A DNA stretch of 64,000 nt from Guadua angustifolia (taxonomy: Eukaryota > Streptophyta > Magnoliopsida > Poales > Poaceae): NCBI GenBank assembly GCA_036346375.1, contig CM070515.1, forward strand, positions 6,222,423 through 6,286,422. The letters are read 5' to 3'. Position 1 is the first letter of the stretch, and the number at the start of each line of letters is the position of its first letter. The notes beneath the pieces are model-generated. The model was not told where the DNA came from, did not search any database, and was given only the letters and a program-made list of their open reading frames with translations. Shown piece by piece: positions 45,027-56,700 of this stretch. Both the position numbers and the translations under genes were made by a program.

Positions 45027-47967
45027 TTTTTTTTGAAAGCGCAACAGAGCATAAAATATATTAGAGAGAGGAAATCGGAAAGTACAAGGTGCGAGATATC
45101 GCACCAAAAGGTAAACGCAGATCACCCTAAGGAACCGGAGGAAAGGAAATGAAGGAGAAGGAAAATAAAAGAAACTAAAATTAAGCTAGTCGGTCCGTAA
45201 GATTTTTAGGTGTTCGCACCGCGATGATCCAAATTCGCCTCATCTTTGATGGATCAAAGATCTCCTCTATGTCATTTTCTTTGCTTCAAAAATTCTGCTA
45301 TTTCGTTCTTTCCACCATTGCCAGCAAGTTAGGATGATGAGTGACTTTAGCCCTTTTCGAAATCCTGGATGTCCATTTATTAGGCGAAGACTCCAATCTT
45401 GTAAGCTTAAGGCCGTAGCTGGGTCCCACCGGTCCGGCAATAAAGACGGTGATCGAGCCCATGCGGCGATTAGTTCCCACAACTTTCGAACTTGTGGGCG
45501 ATCAATGAAAAGATGATGTGCGGTTTCGTGTTTCAAAAGACATTCTAGAAATATTGATTGGGCCACCCCTTCGTTGAAGCCATTGCGCGATCCAAAGCCG
45601 ATTTTGGCTGGCAAGCCATAGGAAGACTTTGCATCGCGATGGAGACCAAGCCTGCCAAATCGTAGTGTGGAAGGTTTTGTAAGTAGCTCCTGCGAACTGC
45701 ATGCGGTATGCGGAGGCAGCCAAGTAGCTCCTGCGAACTTGCGGCTGGAGTTGTGCCGTTTGCAATTTTCGCCACAAGTCGACATATTGAAGAAGAAGTG
45801 GGAATGTTAGATTCTGGCGGATATCTCGAATCCAATTGTTGTTTGTGAGGGCATCTAGCACGGAGCGTGACTTCCGCCTGGAGTGCCTGAAGAGCTCCGG
45901 CGCAAGCATGGAAGGTGCTATACCGTCTAGCCACCTGTTAGTCCAGAATGCCGCTTTCTGACCATTTCCGATGTTTATTTTTGTGGCCACGGAGAAAAGC
46001 TGTTTATCTGTGTGGTCACAAGGTGTGGGAATTCCACTCCACGGCCTCTCTGGAGCCACCCAGTGGAGCCACAGCCAGCGAAGACGAAGCGCTCTGGCGA
46101 ACCTGTCGAGGTCGAGAATTCCTAGGCCCCCCATATTAAGCGGTCGGCACATCGTCGTCCAACGGACCTTACAGTTCCCACCATGTAAGTCGCCGTTACC
46201 TGCTCATAGGAACTTTCTTCTCAGCCTGTCTAAATCAGAGATGAATTTTTTGGCGGCCTGATTGCTGTGAGAAGATAAATTGGAAGCGAGGTAAGCACTG
46301 ATTTGACCAAGGTGAGGCGTCCCCCCATGGAAAGGTGGTCCCCCTGCCAACCCGCCAGACGTCGTGCCGCTTTGTCAATGATTGGCTGCAGCTCCGCACG
46401 GCGCAGCCGACCAAGAGTTAGCGGCATGCCCAGGTATTTGACCAGGAAAGCAGATATCTGACCATCGAAGGGTTGCAGGATGTTTTGTAGGTTGAGGCCC
46501 TGAGCTCTGGTCGGGATAACAGAACTTTTCTGCACGTTGACTTGAAGGCCGGAAGCCTCCCCGAAAGCAGTAAGGGTGGTCACGAGAGCGTCAAGCTCTT
46601 CTCTGACTGGGTTGAGGAAGACCATCGCATCGTCGCATATAGTGATAGATTTGAGAGCGGGCGCTTGCCCTTTGAGGGGAGATAGAACTCCATCGCTAGT
46701 GGCCTTGGAGAGGATGTAGTGTAAGGGGTCAATTGCTAGCAAGAAGAGATAAGGTGATAGGGGGTCACCCTGTCTGAGTCCACGCTGATGATTGATCTGT
46801 GGTCCTGGCACCCCGTTGAGTAGAACTGACGAATTCGATGATGCAAAGGAGATGGCCATCCAATCTCTCCACCGAGGTCCGAAGCCGCGGGCTTGCATGA
46901 GGTCCAGCAAGTATTCCCAAGAGACGGAGTCGAAAGCTTTTTGGATGTCGAGTTTCAGCATGAGCGCTGGAGTTCGGCTTCGATGAAAAGATCTCGCTCG
47001 ATTTTGGACCCATAGGAAGTTGTCCTGAATACTCCTTCCTTTGATGAAGGCACTTTGCGCATTTGATACTAAGGATCCAATATGTGTTGATAGGCGCAGT
47101 GCTAGCACTTTTGAGAATATTTTGGCAATTGAGTGAACTAGGTCGATCGATTGACGGCCAATGAAGCTGCGTGACCTCTTTTTTTGGAATTAGAGCAATG
47201 AATGCCGAGCTGAACATTTGAAATTGTGAAGCGGAGCAATTTTGGATGCCAATTAAAGCGTCCATGATGTTCTGTTTGATTATTTCAAAGAAGGTTGAAG
47301 AATGTCCCAGTAAAACCGTCTGGTCCTGGCACTTTCTCCGCTGGCAGGAGACGGATCGCAAGAAGCACCTCTTGCTCAGAGAGGGGAGCGTCTAGCTGAC
47401 TGACGTCGTGGGAGGGGATGTTGAGGCACTGTCAGTTGATTACTTTCGATCGATTGCATTTTGTCCCTAATAGGGAGTTGAAGTGTTGTAATAGCACCCT
47501 TTCCTTGTCATAGTGACTGGTGACCACCCCTTGTCCAGTGTTTAGAGACTGGATGAAGTTTTTCCTCCGTCGACCGTTTGCCCTTATGTGGAAACAATGG
47601 GTGTTTGCATCCCCTTCCTTGAGCCAAGTGACACGAGAAGCTTGCCGTTTGCACGCCTTTTCAATAGCCGCGTAGGCAAGAACCCTAAGCTTGAGAGTTT
47701 TTCGAGGGTTTGTTCTTGGAGCGTTAGATTCCTCAAGTCCTGGGCAGCGTCAAGATGAAGGATCAGGACATTTGCGATGTGGAACTGGAGCTTGGCGTCA
47801 CTCAAGATTGAGGCGCTCCATGCGCGTAGAGCTGTTGTAGTTGCTCGAAACTTGCTTGCCAGTCGCTTGAAAGGGTTTGTGTGGGCATGTGGCATATTCC
47901 AGGCTTGCTCAACAGTTTGGAGGAAACCCGGAAGTCGATGCCAAAAATTTTCAAACCGGAAGTCGAG
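45027..47967 (-). mobile_element. L1-type LINE, 5'-truncated and coding-defective
   Basis: About 2.94 kb on the minus strand, flanked by a 14-bp duplication and ending in a poly(A) tail at the low-coordinate end. The 5' end begins inside ORF2, upstream of the reverse transcriptase. ORF1 and the endonuclease are missing. The reverse transcriptase is readable at about 47108-46230: QSAFIKGRSIQDN, LDIQKAFDSVSW, GLRQGDPLSPYLF, ICDDAMVF in place of the usual YADD box, and KYLGMPLTLGRL. A zf-RVT region follows at about 46150-45270 (NMGGLGILDLDRFARALRLRW, FLWLASQNRLW). Frame breaks separate the parts. It cannot move on its own. Confidence 0.93.
45267..47895 (-). pseudogene. LINE ORF2 remnant (reverse transcriptase and zf-RVT)
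   Basis: At least four frame-separated pieces on the minus strand: pre-RT spacer (47895-47584), palm and fingers (47361-46765 and 47108-46230) and the C-terminal zinc-binding region (46152-45502 and 45785-45267). Catalytic Asp pairs are still visible in the ICDDAMVF box. The breaks are scattered point indels, not one large deletion. Confidence 0.9.
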
Positions 47968-47981
47968 GAAAACGACATCTT

Positions 47982-48837
47982 AAGATTTGCACTGGATCAA
48001 TACCGGACATGTTGCTGACAATCTGCCTGTTGGGTGCGACCGACACCGACTATAAAATTAAGATTTTTTTCCTTTATTTTTCCTTTCAATTTTGTGGGAA
48101 CCATTTTGAACCATAAATATGAAAATTATTAAAAAATGATGACAATTACCCTAGCTCAATCCCAATACCAATTAAAAATAGACGAAGAACAATCACAAAT
48201 TCATAATAGATGAACACATGATCTTTTCTCTTTATTGATCGTAGATTGTAGAGATTGATTCTTTCGTACAATAGGGTGCTATATTTATACGCATAACCAC
48301 CCACTTAGAGGTAGTTTTGAATTTACCCATCAAAATCAAGAGTTCGAATATATCTCAATAATTAATACCAAGAGTCCAGTTATATGTTAACACAAATATC
48401 TCTTTCTAACATTTTCAGTGACTGGGTACTAATAATATTTCCAAAAAAATGCTGATGTGTTTGGCGATGTAGTCCACGTGGAGCTGCACATATTTCTTTT
48501 TGGACCAAGTCGATGTAGTTTGTTTTTCATTTCCTTTTCGCCAAGAGCCCAGCACCAATATGCTAGGTATTCACGGCCAGACAGACACTTGGCTCCATCG
48601 GTCCATCCTGACCAATAGCTCACATTGGTTTTTCTTGTTCTTGAAAAAAAAAGAGAAAAAGAACAGCCCCACCAATACCCTTTTATTGTATTTTTATGGA
48701 GGAAAAAAGAGATTTATTGATTGTTCATACAACTGCGAGCCTCTTGTTTCTCATTTCCAAAACCCAGATTTCACCCCCTTTCATTGAACCATAAACTGGA
48801 TAGCTCTCGTTAGCTCGCTAGCAGGGTATTATTTATG
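47982..48837. other. Intergenic DNA with a possible LTR fragment
   Basis: The segment at about 48139-48410 has LTR-like features on the minus strand: a TGTTAGAAAGAG start, a TATAAATATA box and an AATAAAGAG motif downstream. I could not find a matching 5-bp duplication or second LTR, so this remains a suggestion. The rest holds nothing I can name. Confidence 0.4.
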
Positions 48838-49055
48838 AGAGCAACTACTAACGGATACCGCAGAATTCTGTGATAAAGATGTTTCATTAGTTTCACGGGT
48901 AAGTTTCGTTCTTTGGGTTTCACTTTAAGTTTCATAATGTTTCACGCCATCAGGTTTTTGAGTTTCACAGATAAGTTTCAACCAAAGTTTCATGTTTCAC
49001 GGGTAAGTTTCATCCTATATCGTTCTGACGGATATACCGTTAGTTAGTTTTTCTG
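48838..49055. mobile_element. Mutator-like MITE, short relative of the one at 43704
   Basis: It starts AGAGCAACTACTAACGG and ends CCGTTAGTTAGTTTTTCTG. A perfect 10-bp repeat, ATTATTTATG, flanks it (48828-48837 and 49056-49065). The interior repeats GTTTCACGGGTAAGTTTC, also found in the element at 43704-44659, so both belong to one family. Confidence 0.85.
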
Positions 49056-49411
49056 ATTATTTATGGCGTACCATGTTCTTAGTTACTTCTTTTTTCTCAT
49101 GAGGAATAGGAATGATATCTTTTTACCTGTACTAATTTTTATATTAGAACATGAAATACGTTAAATATTTATGAACAACATGAATTAAAAAACACGTCCT
49201 ATAATTTGGACGAAAGGATTACCTTAAATGTGTTTAGAATTTAGTACCCATGGGTTTTCCATAGTTTAATTGTATAACTTCTTAACCGATAAACCATGGT
49301 ACCAACTCTACAAAATCCGATAAGCAGAACAAGAGAGCCTTGAAAAAAGATTAGGAGGAGGAGAAAGATTGCACGATGGCGAAACAATGAAAAGAATAAG
49401 GCCGTCGGGTA

Positions 49412-49465
49412 CACGTGGCGCGCGCCCATTAGAAGCCGTGGATTACACCTCATCGCCACCTTATC
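49412..49465 (+). promoter_or_regulatory. G-box and I-box in the CRD1 promoter
   Basis: CACGTG at 49412-49417, in the context ACACGTGGC, is a canonical G-box. CCTTATC at 49459-49465 is an I-box (GATAAGG) on the minus strand. The pair lies 100-150 bases before the CRD1 start codon. G-box plus I-box is a well-known light-responsive arrangement in photosynthesis genes and fits a chlorophyll-synthesis gene. The link to regulation is inferred. Confidence 0.65.
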
Positions 49466-49561
49466 GCACCACCCCTACTTCCTTGCCCCTCCCTCCTTCC
49501 ACGTAAGCACGAGCTGCACCCAAACACTTCGCTCCCCTCGCGCACTCTTCCCGCCTCGCCA

Positions 49562-51416
49562 ATGGCCTCCGCAATGGAGCTCTCCCTCCTCAACCCCGCA
49601 ATGCGCCACCACCACGGCCTCGGCGCGAAGCCGCTGTCGTCCGGCCTGCCTCTCGCCCGGCGGTCGGTCCGCCTCCGCGTGGCGGCCTCCACCGCGGCGC
49701 CGCCAGCTGCGAAGCCGGGGTCGCCCAAGAAGCGGGGCAAGACGGAGATCCAGGAGACGCTGCTCACGCCGCGGTTCTACACCACCGACTTCGACGAGAT
49801 GGAACGACTGTTCAACGCAGAGATCAACAAGCAGCTCAACCAGGCCGAGTTCGAGGCGCTGCTGCAGGAGTTCAAGACGGACTACAACCAGACCCACTTC
49901 ATCCGCAACCCCGAGTTCATGGCCGCCGCCGACAAGATGGAGGGCCCGCTCCGCCAGATCTTCGTCGAGTTCCTCGAGCGCTCCTGCACCGCCGAGTTCT
50001 CCGGGTTCCTCCTCTACAAGGAGCTCGGGCGCAGGCTCAAGGTTTGTCCGATTCTTTTCTGCTTTTGCTTTTAGGCATTGCCGCGAGCACCTGGTCGGCG
50101 CGTGCTCATCTCGCGTTTCTTTGCAGAAAACCAACCCGGTGGTGGCCGAGATCTTCTCGCTCATGTCCAGGGACGAGGCCCGGCACGCTGGGTACGTAGC
50201 ACACTCTTATCCCCCGTTGTACAATGTCACTGGCCGCAATTACAAGCCGAATATACTGTAGTGATCAGAAATGTCTGCTTTTCTAATAAAAGTTTAAGCT
50301 TTAATTTTGGGCTAGATGGTTGTTGCTTCCAATTCAACTGAATTTGGCAAGAAATTCAGCTAAGCAGTCCTCATGATTTGCGCTGTATAGGTTCTTGAAC
50401 AAGGGGCTATCTGATTTCAACTTGGCGCTGGACCTTGGGTTCTTGACCAAGGCTAGGAAGTACACCTTCTTCAAGCCCAAGTTCATCTTCTACGCCACCT
50501 ACCTGTCGGAGAAGATTGGGTACTGGAGGTACATCACCATCTTCAGGCACCTCAAGGCTAACCCGCAGTACCAGGTGTACCCCATTTTCAAGTACTTTGA
50601 GAACTGGTGCCAGGACGAGAACCGCCACGGCGACTTCTTCTCTGCGCTGCTCAAGGCGCAGCCACAGTTCCTCAATGACTGGAAGGCCAAGCTCTGGTCA
50701 CGCTTCTTCTGCCTCTCGGTAATCTCGAGCTATCCCATTGTTTGCATGGACTAACACTGAAGGTTGTTATGCTCCTCTTCTAACAGTTGTGTGCATGGGA
50801 CCTTTTACAGGTGTATGTGACCATGTACCTAAATGACTGCCAACGTACTGCATTCTACGAAGGAATTGGTTTGGACACCAAAGAATTCGACATGCATGTG
50901 ATCATTGAGGTAAAAAATAGCACCGCCCTTTCTTGTTTGAACCATCAATTCTGTGTCCTAGTTGCTTCTTTAGTTCTTTACAGTGTTACAGATGGTTTTT
51001 GAACAACTTCTGAACATGATAATAATTTCCTTTGTACAATAGCCAGGACCCATATGGAGCTTGATAGATTGTTTATATGCTTATGAGAATATTTAAACTT
51101 TGATGTAAAATGAGGCCACTCTTGATGATACAACGGGTCCATCTTTCTGCAGACCAACCGCACAACAGCAAGGATTTTCCCCGCTGTTCTGGACGTCGAG
51201 AACCCTGAATTCAAGAGGAAGCTAGACAGGATGGTAGAGATCAACCAGAAGATCATTGCTGCAGGAGAGTCTGACGACATCCCCCTGGTGAAGAACCTGA
51301 AGAGGATTCCTCTTGTTGCCGCACTGGTGTCCGAGATCATCGCCGCGTACCTCATGCCCCCGATTGAGTCTGGCTCTGTTGATTTTGCTGAATTTGAGCC
51401 ACAGCTTGTTTACTGA
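49562..51416 (+). CDS. CRD1: Mg-protoporphyrin IX monomethyl ester (oxidative) cyclase, chloroplastic
   Basis: The di-iron subunit (AcsF/CHL27/CRD1, Xantha-l in barley) of the aerobic cyclase that forms the isocyclic ring of chlorophyll, converting Mg-protoporphyrin IX monomethyl ester to protochlorophyllide at plastid membranes. Exons: 49562-50041, 50127-50191, 50391-50718, 50811-50909 and 51153-51416. They splice to 411 residues. A transit peptide of about 40-45 residues (MASAMELSLLNPAMRHHHG...) precedes KTEIQETLLTPRFYTTDFDEM. Two ExxH iron-ligand motifs are present: E177-H180 (DEARH) and E258-H261 (DENRH). The C-terminus is EFEPQLVY. Length and motifs fit the family, and no damage is seen. 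Its neighbour is CSN2, in the same orientation. Confidence 0.97.
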
Positions 51417-52110
51417 TTTTGTAGAAAGATTTATCTCCACCTTTTTCTTCCAAAAGACATGATGATGCATTCTCCTTGCGGGGCTTTGAATGATGAGATG
51501 ATGGATGGTTAACAGGATCTGCATCCTCCTGTGCTCATTTGTAAAGTATTGAGACTTCAACAATGTAAGACTTGACAAGTTTTTGTTATGACATCTCCAT
51601 GTAAGTGGCACTGAACTGAATCAGAGTGGGTGTTCCAGTTTTCCAACAGATGGAGAAGTATCTGAAGTTGTCGTGTTAATACTAGCATCCAAATTTTTAG
51701 CAATGTTATGTATCACATGGGGCATGTTGTTAGGTCTTGGTGAAGGTGAACAATGGCTTCAACATCTTTTATTCAAGTAAATGTACATCTGAAATTAAAT
51801 AATGAATCGTGAATCTCTAAGAAGTCCTTGTATATATGCAACACAAATGACTGATTGTGTGTGCACACAAGATAACCATGTAAGCCATATGGGTACCCTA
51901 GGCCATACCAAGGGAACTAAACATATTTCTACAAGTGAAATGTTAATTTGTGGACGGCACTAACAAATTTTGAAAAATACATTTAGAGTATTTAAATCGA
52001 ATACAATGAGGACATAAAACTTTCAACAAACATAAAAAAAATTAATTAAATTACATATCGACTTTCACAATTTCACTTGTCCGCCACTTCCACTTCCCAA
52101 TCAACTCTAC
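51417..52110. other. CRD1 3' flank and intergenic DNA
   Basis: The first about 200 bases are probably CRD1 3' untranslated region. The remainder is AT-rich; I see nothing else in it. Confidence 0.5.
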
Positions 52111-52112
52111 TA

Positions 52113-52865
52113 CTCCCTTTGTTTCCGAATACATGTCGTTATAGCTTTCAAGTTTTGTTTCTAAATACATGTTATTCTACAATTTTTAAAGTGATTTTTT
52201 ACTTTTTTTCCTCCTATACACCCCATTTAGCTATTTTCTAATGTTTTTTACTATCATAGATTAGAGTAATACATACCATCCAAAGACATAATAAAGATGG
52301 GTTATGCATTCTTTTGTAGATGTGTTTTGAGAATTTTCACTGTTTTAGCCCTCTAAAAAATATTTTTTATGAACTAGCCCTGGGAAATTTTATTGTAGAA
52401 ATAGCCCCTGGCCCACAATTGCCGCGCACGGGGAGCGCGGAATTTGTAGGTACCTAGTGCACAAAAATCGATTTACAAGCACCCTTCGTGAAAAAACAGT
52501 TTCGCTTCCCATATTCATGGAACTCAATTATCACACACCCTTCCGCAGAAAATCAATTTTTGCCCCCTTTTCTCGGCAAATGGGCGCCACTAGCAATTTT
52601 TCTACGCTAAAGGATTTCCCGTTGCCCTAGTCCGCGGAAAATCGAATTCCTATGCTCCCATTCTATGGGAATGTGCCATGCGTTACACCGTTGTGATTCC
52701 GTGCTCCCTGTGCGTGGCAATTGTGGGTCAGGGAGCCATTTTTGAAAAAAAAATCTCAAGATACTAGTTCTGTAAAAAAAATTTAGAGGGGTTAGACCAG
52801 TGAAAAATTCGTGTTTTGATGAAATTACAAGAATCAAGAATGAAATCTATTCAGAACAGAGAGAG
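52113..52865. mobile_element. Stowaway MITE, interrupted by a Mutator-like MITE
   Basis: The left end CTCCCTTTGTTTCCGAATA and the right end, read inward, CTCTCTCTGTTCTGAATA form the Stowaway terminal repeat. TA flanks both sides (52111-52112 and 52866-52867). Removing the insert (52331-52810) leaves a typical MITE of about 270 bp. Confidence 0.8.
52331..52810. mobile_element. Mutator-like MITE inserted in the Stowaway element
   Basis: A perfect 9-bp duplication, GTGTTTTGA, flanks it (52322-52330 and 52811-52819). The termini GAATTTTCACTG and CAGTGAAAAATTC are inverted repeats, and similarity between the arms extends inward for roughly 100 bases (CCCTCTAAA, GAACTAG, GGGAGC). It is 480 bp and non-coding. 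Related sequence lies at about 27070-27540. Confidence 0.9.
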
Positions 52866-52948
52866 TAATCCCACTAGTAGTTAAAAGATGTTGTTTTAGA
52901 CATGCTATGTATTAATCAAGGTGTAGTTAATTAATGGTATTTGGTAAT

Positions 52949-53199
52949 TCCTCTGTTCCTGAATACATGTCATTCTAGCTTTCAAATTTTGTTGCTAAAT
53001 ACATGCCATTCTACTTTTTTTCCCTTTGCGTATCTTTACCATTCATTGTTTCCAATTTTATTTTATTACTGTGGAATAGAGTAACACACACCATTCAAGA
53101 TCAGTAAGTAAGCTAATGAAAGAGGACGATTTAGTTATTTCTATATGTGTCTTGGTTGAAGTGCAAAATCCTAAAGCATCATCTATTTAGGAAAGGAGG
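52949..53199. mobile_element. Second Stowaway-like MITE
   Basis: The left end CCTCTGTTCCTGAATACATG and the right end (inward CCTCCTTTCCTAAATA) resemble the element at 52113. TA follows on the right; the left TA is two to three bases off, so the border is approximate. Confidence 0.65.
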
Positions 53200-53645
53200 T
53201 AGTACAATACTACCCCTATTTACTCCTCTTCAGTGGAATTATAATCTTTGCAATTAAATGGAGTTATTCCTTGTAATCCCACCTAAAATTATTAATGACG
53301 CAAATTTGGACATTATTAGATGACAAAAACTCACTATTGTTCTCAATGGTGTTGATTCACCCCCTTACTAGCAGTCTATCGCAATGTACTCCTATATATG
53401 ATCTTGTGTGCCCATTGTATATAATCAACACAAATTACTTTAAGGAGCGAGCAGTAAAGCTTGAAAATGGCAGTAACCATAAGATCTGAATAGCTGTTGC
53501 GAGAAAAATAACGTTCTAGCGGGTTAGCCTGCATAAATGACCAAGCGGCATGAACTGGAATGGAATCCCCAGCCTTCCAGGGGCCAATACGCAAAAGCTG
53601 TTCTCCCTCCCCTCTTCTTCGCTCCGCAAACCCCTCCTCTCCCAG
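53200..53645. other. CSN2 promoter and leader
   Basis: AT-rich up to about 53540, then GC-rich as the CSN2 leader begins. No TATA box can be assigned with confidence. Confidence 0.45.
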
Positions 53646-53654
53646 AAACCCTAG
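53646..53654 (+). promoter_or_regulatory. Telo-box (AAACCCTAG) in the CSN2 leader
   Basis: AAACCCTAG lies about 50 bases before the CSN2 start codon. This motif is common near transcription starts of plant housekeeping and translation-related genes. The same motif occurs in the hAT element at 6746-6754. Confidence 0.6.
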
Positions 53655-53705
53655 CTCTCGCCCTCGACCCCCCATTGCCGCGCGAGTCGCCTCCTCGCCG
53701 CCGCC

Positions 53706-56700
53706 ATGGCCTCTGGTAAACCCTACTCCTCCGATTCGCGCCATTGGTTTCCTCTCCTCGATTCCTATTCTGTTCGATTGCTGTTTATTTTCTCTCTCTC
53801 TCTCATGGTAGTTTCTTTCTGTGATCGTTTCTTGTTCTTTGGTTCGCGTGGCGGTGGCGGTGGTTAGATGCCGACATGGAGGACTACGGGTTCGAGTACT
53901 CGGACGACGAGCCGGAGGAGCAGGACGTCGACATCGAGAATCAGTACTACAACTCCAAAGGTTCGCTTCCTTTTCCCCACTTTGTTTTTCCTTGGTGATC
54001 CCTTTCCCTGTTTCTTGTAGAGTGGTGTCCGAACAGCCCCACTGGATTATCATCTATTACTCACTTTCTTTTTGCGTATCCCCATTTAATAGTGGTACTC
54101 GTAGGGTTCCCATTTGAATCCTTATGCATGGGTATTGCCTTTGTGTGTAACTGCCAGTTTAGTTGTGACCGTGTTGTGCCCTGTTCTGTGGTGAGGGGAA
54201 TTGTGATGAGAATACTGAAGATATCTCTGCAATCTTGCTTTGCCATGGGGAATAAATATGTTAAGTCAAATTATCGAAGACGACAGGGGGTTGGTCTTTT
54301 GTTTACACGGGTGTTGCTTGTCTGGGTTGTCTTTGGGTGGGGCATAGAGTTTCCAATTTTCCATGACCATGAGAAATAATGTTATATTGGTGGCATTATG
54401 TCAACTAGCCGTGCAGGCTGTGCAATTGCGTTCTTGGTCCTATTGTAACCTTTATAATTAACAATTAAAGTTTGATGCCTGCAAAAATTTCTTTTCCAAC
54501 TAAAAAGGAAAAAAACTAGTGGATAATATAATCGAATGCCTGACATTTATTATTTTTTAACTTATAAGGCCCTTTTTGTTTGGGTTTTTCACTAGTTTAA
54601 AAGTCAAAAAGCCAAAGTCTAAATAAATGGGTGGGTTTTTACCTGAGCTTTTTCAAAAGCCATAAGTCTCCATATAACTAAAAGCCAAAAGCCACTAGAG
54701 AGGTGCTTTTTTGGCTTATTGAGGGTTGGTTTTAGACTAATGCCATTGAAATTAAGGTAAAATTACCCACCTCTACCATGTATAAAAGCCGATTGCTTTT
54801 AAGCTTTTTAAGCCAAAAAGCCTAAGCCTAAACAAACAGGGCCTAAATCAAATCACTATTAAAAATATGGTCAAGATGGATTCATGCATAGTATGAAGTT
54901 GGGATAGGAAGACATTGGTATCTTTTTTCATTGCTTTTAATCAAGACAGTTTTGGTCGGATTATCATGTGCTTCATCTCTTCGTTTTGGCATCTTAATTA
55001 AACTATCCTCTCCTATACATGTATACAACATCCGGATTTTAAGAAAGAGAGCTTGTAAAGCATTCAGTTGCTACTTTTATGGAAGAAATCTTCACAGTTA
55101 TAGTTATCGATGGCCACCTCATGACTGTGTAAGGTTTTCCCCTTTTTTCCCTCTCAATTAGCCTAAGGATGAGGATTTCTTGGAGTTTGTCGTTTTTTTA
55201 TTTAAGGATCATTGTATTATTTTCTAGCCTTTAAATTGAAGGAGGTTTCTTTGATCTCATCAGTTGTTTTATATATGAGATTTCTTTTGTGACTTCTTTT
55301 TTTTACTGAATGCCTTTACAGTGCATTTTTTGAATTGATGTCGAAGCGAATTTAAGATTAAGCTTATTTATCGAGATGTAATCGTTTAAACATAGTTCTC
55401 AAACAAGGCAATTGTTTTTCTTTTGGATTGTACTTAGTTATGCGGGAAGAGTAAACTTTGTATTGCCAGCTTGCAATAGAAACATATATTTTGAAGTTAT
55501 ATCTAGCTTGGGGGTAGTTTTTGGTTACCTGCTTGTGCCTTGAACTCCCACTACATGACCTTTCCGCCAGACGTTCCTATAGCAAGAGCCGACGGAAAGA
55601 AGCCAGCAGCTGCCAGCTTAAGGCATTAATCAGATTCTCTGTTTGGAAGAAAGCTTTATTCGTTTGCATTTGATGCCTGCAATCTTAACTTTATGATGTT
55701 GAAAGCTTGCACAACATTAGTTACTGAAAATTGGTTTTGAGTAGGGTATAAAAGGGATGAAATCTTATGCTTCCCATCTAACTGGTCTCTTGGCTGTGCT
55801 ACCACTTCTACCTGGTATTGAATCGTGCACATATTAGGGGGGAGTTAATTTCAGCTATTTGTCCATTGGAACATATTTTCTGTTCACATGGAGGAGGCAC
55901 GTTTTACAGTTTGTAAGGCATAGGGCCTGCTAAAGGCCTAAGTGCTTAACAACTTAGTTTTTGTTTTCAGAGACTTGTTTTCTTTAGATTTCAGACAATC
56001 AGTTTTTCTGAATGCGAAAAGGCTTATTGGATTGGTTGATCGTTTATCCATATATTTGCAAATACCCAATGAGTCTCAGAGAATGGTATCTGGTAGAACT
56101 CAAATACAGGGATTATGGTTGGCCCTATTTCATGTGGTTCATGGAATGGACTGTTATTTCTTATTGATCAGTGAGATGAGAGCACAGCGAGATTGCATAA
56201 ATTGTGTTTGCTTACAATTACTACAAATTCGCAAATGCTATAAATTTAGTGGGTTGTATATAGTGCCGCACAGTTTGATATTGGTCTTTCTGCAGGTATG
56301 GTCGAGACAGACCCAGAGGGTGCACTTGCTGGTTTCGATGCAGTAGTTCGTATGGAGCCTGAAAAGGCTGAATGGTAAGCATTATAACATTGTAAACTAT
56401 TATGATCCACCATCATGTTCCATCTGCAATGTGTTTTTTTTTTGCCTTGTTGGTTCCAGGACAATACGAGCGCTAAAATCTATTGACCATCTGAATGAAT
56501 ATTGAATATGCCCTATCTGATATATGAGCTAAGCTAACTGTTTTCTTTAGTTGTTAGGAACTCAAACCTTCACACACTAATATGTTTTGGATGTTTATAT
56601 ATGAGAACATTGCTCACTAGCCATCACACTTTATTGTGGCCCTGCCCAAAATTCAGGACCTAAGATGGGCCTTTGAAAAATTCAGGTCATAAAATGGACT

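Noticed and set aside
48139..48410. A second solo LTR
   Set aside because: A TATA box and TGTTAG-like end are visible, but no target duplication or second border could be found, so it is only mentioned as a possibility.
49475..50164. A 229-codon open frame on the minus strand
   Set aside because: It is the antisense shadow of the GC-rich first exon of CRD1 and has no recognisable domain.
53376..54053. A 225-codon minus-strand frame over the CSN2 start
   Set aside because: Antisense to the CSN2 leader and first exons, with Arg/Glu-rich low-complexity content.
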